DNA of 64,000 nucleotides from Chitinophagaceae bacterium (lineage in GTDB: Bacteria; Bacteroidota; Bacteroidia; Chitinophagales; Chitinophagaceae), in contig CANFHA010000005.1 in the NCBI GenBank assembly GCA_947446645.1, forward strand, positions 62,001 to 126,000, in the 5' to 3' direction. The position numbers and the translations under genes are program-made. This document shows, one piece after another, positions 30,101 through 34,929 of the stretch. The notes under the pieces are model-generated. The model was not told the origin of the DNA, ran no database searches, and saw nothing but the letters and a program-made list of their open reading frames with translations. Each line of letters opens with the position of its first letter. The stretch's first letter is position 1.

Positions 30101-33100
30101 CGCCCAGTGTCTGGCCTGGGAAAATCCAGTTATACAATGCGAAGCCGGTTTGAGTACCATATGCTACTGACGTACCAGTACATGCGATCGGTCCTGGCTG
30201 CACTGTAAACGAAGCGGCAGGTAACGGGTTTACCGTAAGTGCCGTAGCAGAACTGGTGCTGCAGCCAGTAGTAGAGTTTGCTACTGTGAATGTTCCAGTA
30301 TATACAGCAGCAGGCGTACCCGCAGGGGCACCGCCGGAAATAGTATTAGTACCACCAGTGAGCGTGGCATACGGTGCTACACCAAGCGGACCGGCTGAAG
30401 ACCATGCTACTGAATATCGGTTTGGAGCCCCTGTTGTACTTCCGTAAGTAAATGTGGTGTTTTGAGTTCCGGAGGCATTGAAGCACACCTGGCCAAATGT
30501 AAGTCCTACAATAGTTGGGTTCGCGTTTACGGTAGCAACGGTGGTGTACTGTGTAGTACAGGCAGTTCCACCAGTCAGAGTAACAGTGTATGTTCCACTG
30601 GCTGCAGCAGTAGCCAATGGCACGGTTGCAACTGCAGAAGTAGAACTCGTTACAGGAACAGGCCCTGCCCAGGCATATGAGGTAACTCCGCTAGCGCCCG
30701 TGGCTGTAAGGCTAAAAGTTCCACCGGCGCAGATAGGACTACTATTCGAAATTCCGGTAAGAGAAGGCAGCGGGTTCACAGAAACTGTGACGCCCGAAGT
30801 AGTGTAACATCCGCCAAACACTGCATTTACTGTATAAACATTTGCGCCGGTTGCTGTAGGTGTGATAGTAGTTGTGGCACATGAGGTGCAGGAAAGGCCG
30901 GTAGCACCGCCAACACCAGTCCAGACATAAGAAGGAGCTGAAGTGCCGCTAACCACGATGTTATCAACTGCCCAATAATAGCCATAGTTAGAGTTATAAT
31001 ACCACCTCAAATATACTGTTGACTGCCCTAAGGCTGCCGCCGGTAAAGCTACTGTTTTATTAGGCGTACCAACAGTCCAAGTCACATTTAGGTCACTTGT
31101 ACCTAATTGGTTCACTAATGTATTCCATGTTATCCCATCAGTTGACCAGTCAACTTGAGCGTTAATGTCACCGAAGGTATATGATTGAAAATATTCATTG
31201 TATTCAAGTGTGCCAGCAGAAAATCCCACAGTGGAAAACGATGGCGACCTCAATGATGTCTCAGTAATACCAATTAATCCGTCGGGTGCCGCTTCCATAT
31301 AATTGCTTCCATCACCTGTTACCGCGCCGGCATAACCCGGGGGGGTAAGTATAGACCACCATGTTGTTGCATTGCCCGTTCCATTTATTATAGACCAAGT
31401 GCCTCCTACTGCCCCTGTCAAACCAGTATTAAAATTCTGGCTTAGGAGCGTTGCTGAAGCTGTAGCGCCTGCGGTAAATGAAGTACTGCCCCCCAAGCAC
31501 ACGGTTCCGGTTGTCGCCGGAGTGATCGTTATGGCAGATGGGTATGTAGTCCCTACTGTGACTGGAATAAATACGAAGCAGCCTGTCGAGGCCACGGTTG
31601 CGGTAATTATTGCAGTACCAGCGGAAATACCGGTTACTAAACCAGTAGTACTCACAGTAGCAACACCTACGCTTCCGGATGTCCACGTCAATCCACTTAC
31701 AGCGTCTGTCAACGCCGTTGTTTGGCCCACACACGCTCCAGGCAAGCCAGTAATTGGCGCAGGTGCCGCGTTCACTGTAAATGCTTTTACGGCCGGACTT
31801 CCACATCCTGTTGAGTAAGAAATAGTTGTTGTGCCAACCGCTACCGTTGATATCAAACCGCTTGAACTAATAGTGGCGACAGTGGGTGTGCTGCTACTCC
31901 ATACCCCACCAGTTGTGGCATCGCTTAATGTTGAAGTAAACCCGAGGCAAACATTATTTGCCCCTGAAATAGCAGCAGGTGTAATTGAATTCACGAACTC
32001 TGTCTGAGTTGCCGAACAACCGTTCGTTGCCACGTACGAAATTAGTGTACTACCTGGTGTTACGGTTGCACTAACTACCCCGCTAGACGACCCAATAGTA
32101 GCGACTGAGGTTGTTCCACTTGTCCATGTGCCACCTGCAGGCGCTGCGGTTAGTGTGGTTGTAGTCGAGACACAGATCGCAGATGTTCCGGAAATTACGG
32201 GTGTTGTATTCACCGTTACTATCGCGGACGCCGCACCGCAAGTATTGGTATAAGCAATAGTAGATGTCCCGGCAGTTAGGCCGGAAACCAGGCCTCCGGT
32301 ACTTATACTTGCAACAGATGGTGCGCTGCTACTCCAAGCTCCGCCTGTGCCTATATCGCTTAGTGATCTAGTCAAACCAGTACAAACAGATAAAGTCCCT
32401 GAAATAGGCCCGGGCGTTGTTAAAACGGTCACAGTAGTAGTCGCAGCAGCAGTGCCGCAAACATTAGTAGCCGTGTAACTAATAACCGATGTGCCCGCGC
32501 TTACACCAGTAAGTGTTGTGCCAGATAATGACGCAACTGAAGGTGTAACACTGCTCCAAACACCTGAAGCAGTACCAGAAGTGCTCAAGGTCGCAGTGCT
32601 ACCAACACATATATTTGTAGAAGGGGCAGCGCTAATAACGCCAACAGAAGGGTATGCGCATAATGTTACATAGCCAATGCCTGCCTGGAAACCATTTGTT
32701 ACGGTTACCGCGCTGGTACCTGCACCATATGAACTCGAGCCACCACCACCACTACCATATGTGGAACCACCACCACCGTACCAACCACCGCCGCCGCCGC
32801 CGCCAAAAGTATTGGAAACACCGCCCGCACCAAACGTGCCTGGTGCCCCACCTGTACCTGCAACACCGCCTGCAATCTGCGTACCGCCTTGCGCATAAGG
32901 ACCACCACAATCACCGTTTCCGTTACCCCCCGCCGGATAACCACCACTTCCCCCGTTATAACGCAAAGTACAATCATAATCTGCACCGCCGCCGCCGCCG
33001 CCAACGACAACTCTGGAATTTAAAGATGCCAACGAAGTAGCACCTCCTGTAATACTGGTTCTGATATCGCAAGCAGCACCGCCGCCGGCGCCGCCAATAC

Positions 33101-33524
33101 TTCCTCCGCCGGCACCACCGCCTTCTCCTCCTGCGCTTGCGCCGCCAGCGCCACCTGAACCGTTAGTTCCTTTCGCACCAACGTATATATACAACACCTG
33201 GCCTGGTGTTACAGCAAGATTACCCTTAACACGGCCTCCCAATCCGCCAGCGCCAACGCCGTAAGTACCACCTGCCGAACCGGCAACGTCAAACCCTAAA
33301 GTGTATACACCGGGAGCCACTGTGTAGGTATAAGCACCTGCTATGTTATATGTCGTGCTTTGTGCATTACTACCAAAGCTGATTAGCAGCAAAACAGCTG
33401 TCAATACCCAACTAACACTCAAATGCTTTTTAGCTAGTAAACTGCGTAACATCATTTTGAATGTGTGTCGCGAATTAATAACCGAGAATGGTGTTGAATA
33501 CATGTTACTGGTAAAGTTATTCAT
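21180..33524 (-). CDS. Giant adhesin with glycine-rich head and Ig-like repeats, T9SS type A sorted
   Basis: The 4114-residue protein begins with an extended signal peptide (residues 1-55, ending FGSNAQ). Residues 56-292 form a glycine-rich domain: TVAPGVYTLGFDVAG, QVLYIYVGAKG, many GGGGG loops, DIRTS, LNSRVVVGGGGGG, GGGWYGGGGS, closing with GIGYVTL. It resembles the glycine-rich region of ALK/LTK receptors. BIg2-like modules follow (VWSSVTPSVASLSG, VSAGTSVISY). A jelly-roll insertion (about 695-860; LLSQNFNTG ... WYYNSNYGYYWAVDNIVVSG) looks like a choice-of-anchor J or cleaved-adhesin domain. Then come long arrays of Cys-paired Ig-like modules, several of the same types as in the neighbouring giant. 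The C-terminus is a type A sorting domain (IRLIPNPNNGEF, VTDMLGQVIY, FHFVIEQ). Likely a surface adhesin. Confidence 0.9.
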   Translation of the reverse strand: MNNFTSNMYSTPFSVINSRHTFKMMLRSLLAKKHLSVSWVLTAVLLLISFGSNAQSTTYNIAGAYTYTVAPGVYTLGFDVAGSAGGTYGVGAGGLGGRVKGNLAVTPGQVLYIYVGAKGTNGSGGAGGASAGGEGGGAGGGSIGGAGGGAACDIRTSITGGATSLASLNSRVVVGGGGGGADYDCTLRYNGGSGGYPAGGNGNGDCGGPYAQGGTQIAGGVAGTGGAPGTFGAGGVSNTFGGGGGGGWYGGGGSTYGSGGGGSSSYGAGTSAVTVTNGFQAGIGYVTLCAYPSVGVISAAPSTNICVGSTATLSTSGTASGVWSSVTPSVASLSGTTLTGVSAGTSVISYTATNVCGTAAATTTVTVLTTPGPISGTLSVCTGLTRSLSDIGTGGAWSSSAPSVASISTGGLVSGLTAGTSTIAYTNTCGAASAIVTVNTTPVISGTSAICVSTTTTLTAAPAGGTWTSGTTSVATIGSSSGVVSATVTPGSTLISYVATNGCSATQTEFVNSITPAAISGANNVCLGFTSTLSDATTGGVWSSSTPTVATISSSGLISTVAVGTTTISYSTGCGSPAVKAFTVNAAPAPITGLPGACVGQTTALTDAVSGLTWTSGSVGVATVSTTGLVTGISAGTAIITATVASTGCFVFIPVTVGTTYPSAITITPATTGTVCLGGSTSFTAGATASATLLSQNFNTGLTGAVGGTWSIINGTGNATTWWSILTPPGYAGAVTGDGSNYMEAAPDGLIGITETSLRSPSFSTVGFSAGTLEYNEYFQSYTFGDINAQVDWSTDGITWNTLVNQLGTSDLNVTWTVGTPNKTVALPAAALGQSTVYLRWYYNSNYGYYWAVDNIVVSGTSAPSYVWTGVGGATGLSCTSCATTTITPTATGANVYTVNAVFGGCYTTSGVTVSVNPLPSLTGISNSSPICAGGTFSLTATGASGVTSYAWAGPVPVTSSTSAVATVPLATAAASGTYTVTLTGGTACTTQYTTVATVNANPTIVGLTFGQVCFNASGTQNTTFTYGSTTGAPNRYSVAWSSAGPLGVAPYATLTGGTNTISGGAPAGTPAAVYTGTFTVANSTTGCSTSSATALTVNPLPAASFTVQPGPIACTGTSVAYGTQTGFALYNWIFPGQTLGVDYTVTGGSTLTNTATINWLTLGPKTVNIDNYATTGCHVVISATTNVVPAITATPTNNGPICGVGSATLTPAAPGATSYSWTGPGAYSSTQASPVVSPAVTSVYSLTASNGGCASPVATTTVVVNNPTAAPTNSGAICSTGTATLSANPAGGVTGYSWTGPGGFSSASANPTVTPTITSTYSLTVSAPGCSPATMYMTTVSVNPAPTAAPNNNGPICATGTATLTANPAGSASVYSWTGPGGYNSTVQNPAVSPTITTTYSLTVSSPGCATSPVYTTTLVVTAAPTAIAGNSGPICVPGTATLTATTSATQFSWAGPGGYTSSVQNPTVSPTATSTYSLTVSNPSCGASILYTTTVTVNNSATAAPSVDGPICNGGTIALSANPVGAGPFTYTWGGANLSSTTTQNPTATPTATTIYSLVVTTPGCLPSVQYTLAATVAAQPSVSSLTTSSSNPFCSGAVINLSVTPSGGVGTPTYIWTGPGIPSPTSGGTSTVIGFATSGLPTSGAYSVTLSYSGNGCVTSAPATTSIYTMTAQPSVSGLTSTSTNPFCTGAVITLSVSPTGGAGTPTYAWSGPGITGTATNAASALTYTTSGTATSGAYSVTLGYSGTGCATSAPATTASYSMNNQPSISGLATNSSNPFCSGAVITLSVSPTGGAGTPTYTWSGPGITGTVGNAASSLIYTTTGSATSGVYSVTLAYSGTGCVTTAPATTSTYTMTAAPLLSTLTSNSSNPFCSGAIITLSVTATGGSGTPAFTWSGPGITGTAASATSSLTYTTTGSSAAGVYSVTVAYPGTGCSVAAPATSASYTMNNQASIGSLTVTPTGNPLCAGNNVTLGSIGVTGGAGSSVYTWSGPGIATTTSAGNPSPVFTPSASIGAYSVSIAYSGTGCNTASAATAAIYTISAAPAATSVSGGGTFCGSTTISASGGGGGSIYFQGTTSGGTSTAVLSSTQVVTVTGTYYFRSQAAGGCWGPQGSVSVTINPVPSATPANNGAICIGGTVSLSAVPGPNTTVFNWSGPNLSSTSAQNPTATPGSSSIYSLTVTDGTGNPGCTTGTIYTTTVSVNTTPAAAATNSGYICAGGTATLTATGVSSSVTSYTWTGGNILTGATTSTATANPGSGPATYTLTVSDGTAHSGCTTRSTTIVTVNATPTATATNNGNICLSGTATLTATAVSGGVTSYAWNGANLLTGSSSATATASPSTPSVNIYTLTVSDGTIQPGCTTRSTTTVTVNAVPTATAANNGYICTGGTATLTATSATGGVTTYAWTGTNIITGASAATATASPSVVGTSTYTLTVSDGSGHSGCSSQSTTIATINAVPAAIATNSGYICAGGTATLTATTVSLGVTTYAWTGSSILTGASAATATANPSIVGATSYTLTVSDGGLHSGCFSKSVTVVTVNATPTATANNNGNICVGGTATLTATAVSGGVTSYAWNGANLITGSSSSTATASPLTPSVNIYTLTVSDGTTQPGCTTRSTTTVTVSATPTATATNNGYICTGGTATLTATAVSGVTNYAWTGASIVSGSGALTATAAPATVGTTVYTLTVSDGTSNSGCRTQSTTIVTVNAAATATATNSGYICAGGTATLTATAIGAGVTNYAWTGNNLVSGTNSVTATANPSAIGTTVYTLTVSDGGTHSGCTSQSTTTVTVNATPAAIATNSGFICAGGTATLTATAVSGGASSFAWTGPNILTGASLATATANPSAIGNNTYTLTVSDGSTHSGCVSKSNTVVTVNPTPTATPSNNGPICVGGTVTLTANGAGGANTFAWTGANILGSTTTNVTTANPGTNSVYTLTVSDGSGHAGCSPSTQYTTTVNVNPIPTASAINTGYICNGGTVTLAAIPANGASGFAWTGPNLAANTGISVQATPTITTTYSLTVSNGSGSGCQPTIVYTTSVIVHITPAANPANDGPICIGGAVNLAANPTATATVFTWSGANMSSTSVANPTAVPTITGTYTLVVSDGTTQSGCAPTTQYTTAVTVKTAPSLSGASNNTPICATFTLDLFANGSLNVTDYSWSGPVGITNALTANASVPSATTAASGTYTVTVNNGIGSGCAIAYTTQATVNPLPAVFSVTGGGAFCAGDTGVHVGLGGSATGITYQLYQDATAVSSLAGTGSALDFGLQTVQATYSVLATADATGCNNGMSGSAIVSVNPLPNTSYVLLGSAVHYCMGGTGILMTLNGSDTGISYQLYLGSYTTGSALEGTGSALNFGYQTGGGNYVALATNIHTGCNAFVSGIADVIIDSLPRIYSLTGGGSYCANGTGVNIGLDNSQPGVTYIMTNSGDLTHPVTRTGTGGAIDFGMQTAEGTLTVTATNSTTTCSSTMSGHPAISINPLPNIYSISGGGTYCEGTGGVEIFMNVSDTGVYYYLYNGPTLVDSVAGIGGLVSFGAQTAAGTYSASATRIFTGCTDTMALRAEVIENLAPTIYTVTGGGQYCSVDTGKHIGLASSDTGVTYTLYNSSTSLTSIIGSGTSLDFGMYAAGSYSVSARNNITGCTSSMSGIRSITENMTPVAYTVGGSGQYCAGGTGIHITLSSSDTGVNYNLYLDGALTTTIVGTNSNLDFGAMMGAGTYTVEAVNATSGCTNAMSDSAVVVVVTPVTPSITLVSGSGDTTCAGTSVTFTATGVNGGTTPVYAWYVNTVSIPAATSTDYTFVPANGDIVKVVMISSAACAMPDTVSASTTMTVLEQGTPGVTINVNPGANICAGTTVTFTAVPAFGGTHPTFSWKVNGVFVYAGPEFSYAPLNGENVSVVMTSDYPCVATDTASAHVVMNVGEAIAPTVEIVATPGTSIMEGALDTLTAYVTSSGPVTYQWLVNNTVIAGATNSVFIQSFSNNDSVTCQATSANGCALTGFNTVIITVVNVGVQPVVIGNANIRLIPNPNNGEFYVNGVLGTTADQDVSLEVTDMLGQVIYKGHTIVHGGSLNEKLKLGNTLANGMYMMNVSTGTEHKVFHFVIEQ

Positions 33525-33870
33525 ACTAGTTAATTTAAAATTAGCCGTCTTTTTATTACTATCTTATTGCATTGTACTTATAAATACAACACGCTCTACC
33601 CTACTTTTAAAGTAAAGTAATGTAGATAGACGCGTGAAGTTAACATATTACCACCGTTAGCTACCCTGACAAATTACTAACGGAAAGTTAACGATATCGT
33701 GAGATTTATAAATTTGAATGCTTATTAGGTTGACTACAAGCGGAATTAAACCATTTGAACGACTAATCTGCGACCGATTTCTGAATAGTCCTGCGTAAGA
33801 TATTGATTTAGAAAAAGCAAATGACATATTTATTTATCTACTACAAAATCAACTACTTAGACGGCATTTT
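33525..33870. other. Intergenic region upstream of the giant adhesin (346 bp)
   Basis: AT-rich DNA between the adhesin ATG and the probable original end of the thioredoxin gene. It should contain the adhesin promoter. A TAATTTTA (minus strand, 33536-33543) is one mismatch from the -7 consensus. No coding frame or strong hairpin seen. Confidence 0.5.
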
Positions 33871-33945
33871 TCAGTGTTGCTCCAGGAGTCCTTTTATCTT
33901 TTTGTCGTAAACAGATTTTGCCGCGGCGCTAACTTGTTTGTCTAC
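33871..33945 (-). pseudogene. Out-of-frame C-terminal end of thioredoxin
   Basis: In the frame one base away from the thioredoxin reading frame, the minus strand encodes RVVDKQVSAAAKSV, YDKKIKGLLEQH and then TGA at 33871-33873. This is the expected C-terminal strand and helix of thioredoxin. With one base removed in the ATTTC or GGGGG stretch at about 33943-33967 the protein would be 108 residues, the usual length. Confidence 0.85.
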
Positions 33946-34198
33946 TACCCTTCCCCCATGAAATAAACAGAACACAGGGTAAATTAGTTATCCCATAAGT
34001 AATCGACACGTTGGGATTTTCATCCACATTCAGCTTACCTACGTTCACTTTGTCTCCAAAATCCTGGGCCAGTACATCAATGGTAGGGCCGAGTGCAATG
34101 CAGGGAGGGCACCACGTCGCCCAGAAATCGATTATGGACAACTTTTCTGATTCAAGCACAAGCTTTTCGAAATTGGCATCTGTTAATATCACGGACAT
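33929..34198 (-). CDS. Thioredoxin, C-terminus lost by a frameshift
   Basis: From the ATG at 34196-34198 the protein shows the thioredoxin fold in order: a first helix (DANFEKLVLESEKL), active site FWATWCPPC, the VGKLNVDENPNVSITYGI strand and helix, and the cis-proline (TNLPC). The active site is CPPC rather than the usual CGPC. After VLFIS the frame runs into 10 unrelated residues (ending RQTS), while the normal end continues one base out of frame at 33871-33945. As written the last strand and helix are missing and the protein would probably be unstable. It is divergent from an HxlR regulator, suggesting redox control. A sequencing error cannot be excluded. Confidence 0.88.
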   Translation of the reverse strand: MSVILTDANFEKLVLESEKLSIIDFWATWCPPCIALGPTIDVLAQDFGDKVNVGKLNVDENPNVSITYGITNLPCVLFISWGKGSRQTS

Positions 34199-34219
34199 TT
34201 TAGTAATTTTTAGTTCGTA

Positions 34220-34227
34220 CAAAATTA
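34220..34227 (-). promoter_or_regulatory. Candidate -7 element of thioredoxin (TAATTTTG)
   Basis: Exact TAnnTTTG match on the minus strand, 21 bases before the thioredoxin ATG. No clear -33 element. Confidence 0.45.
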
Positions 34228-34253
34228 CCCGCTATAGCAACCGTAAGCACGCA

Positions 34254-34289
34254 GGTTCCACGCGGGATAGTACTTCCCTGCGGGGAACC
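34254..34289. promoter_or_regulatory. Inverted repeat between thioredoxin and HxlR genes, operator candidate
   Basis: GGTTCC (34254-34259) and GGAACC (34284-34289) are the outer arms of a longer imperfect palindrome in which CGCGGGA faces TCCCTGCG. It lies between the -7 elements of the two divergent genes. HxlR-family dimers bind palindromes next to their own promoter, so an autoregulatory site is plausible. Confidence 0.5.
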
Positions 34290-34310
34290 GGTAAAGCCAT
34301 GTTCTTCCTT

Positions 34311-34318
34311 TAAATTTG
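34311..34318 (+). promoter_or_regulatory. Candidate -7 element of the HxlR gene (TAAATTTG)
   Basis: Exact TAnnTTTG match 23 bases before the ATG at 34342. Confidence 0.45.
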
Positions 34319-34341
34319 TGCATGCTCATAACCTGGTCTGA

Positions 34342-34707
34342 ATGAAAAAGAAAGAACCACTGATCCTTGACATCTCCTGCACCAGGGATGATGAACTTAT
34401 TGCGGCTAAGGATACTATAGCTATACTCAGCGGTAAGTGGAAGATACAATTTATAACGACGCTCAATTGCGGCGGTGCATTACAGTTTATGGAGATCCAG
34501 CGCATCATCGATGGCATAGGCCCAAAAATGCTGGCAAAGGAATTGCAAGACCTGGAAGCAAATCTGCTTGTTAGCAGAACGGTGATGGATACAAAACCTG
34601 TTACTGTAAAATATGAGCTTACAGCCCTCGGTCGCACGCTGGAGCGCATAATTAATGAAATGCGCATTTGGGGGCGCACCCATCGTAAAGAGGTAATTGG
34701 TAAATAA
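34342..34707 (+). CDS. HxlR-family winged-helix transcriptional regulator
   Basis: A 121-residue protein with the HxlR signature: AILSGKWKIQFITTL (helix 1), FMEIQRIIDGIGPKMLAKELQDLE (recognition helix region; HxlR proteins typically read ...ISxKMLTQQLRELE) and the wing LVSRTVM...PVTVKYELTALGRTL. A cysteine near the N-terminus (SCTRDDE) could be redox-sensitive, as in HypR/YodB-type members, which would suit the divergent thioredoxin. Cytoplasmic DNA-binding dimer; the inducer is unknown. Confidence 0.92.
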   Translation: MKKKEPLILDISCTRDDELIAAKDTIAILSGKWKIQFITTLNCGGALQFMEIQRIIDGIGPKMLAKELQDLEANLLVSRTVMDTKPVTVKYELTALGRTLERIINEMRIWGRTHRKEVIGK

Positions 34708-34864
34708 TGTTTCGCGCTAAAGCAGCGGATATGTTTATTCGGGTCTCACGCGGAAAAACAATTATGCGGGCAATGTTAACTTTTATGGATCAACCTTTAC
34801 TATATCCAAATGGAAATCTTGTATTCTATCCGGAGCTTTATTTGACGTTATAAGCTATACCAAA

Positions 34865-34902
34865 AATACCTGTTGAGGGAGATAGCTCCTGCAACAGGTA
34901 TT
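34865..34902 (-). terminator. Rho-independent terminator of the NHL/BIg2 cargo gene
   Basis: AATACCTGTTG (34865-34875) pairs perfectly with CAACAGGTATT (34892-34902), with an inner GGAG/CTCC pair in the loop. On the minus strand the stem runs into TTTTTGG. It lies 27 bases past the stop codon. Confidence 0.88.
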
Positions 34903-34929
34903 AATAATAAATTTTGCAATTTACGTGTG

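Noticed and set aside
32654-33040. Plus-strand frame rich in His and Pro opposite the glycine-rich head domain
   Set aside because: It is the antisense of Gly codons (ggn/ccn) in the adhesin gene, a compositional shadow.
11732-33524. Regularly spaced repeats that might suggest a CRISPR array
   Set aside because: The period is about 240-300 bases, the units translate into Ig-like modules in one long open frame, and there are no short identical repeats with unique spacers or cas genes.
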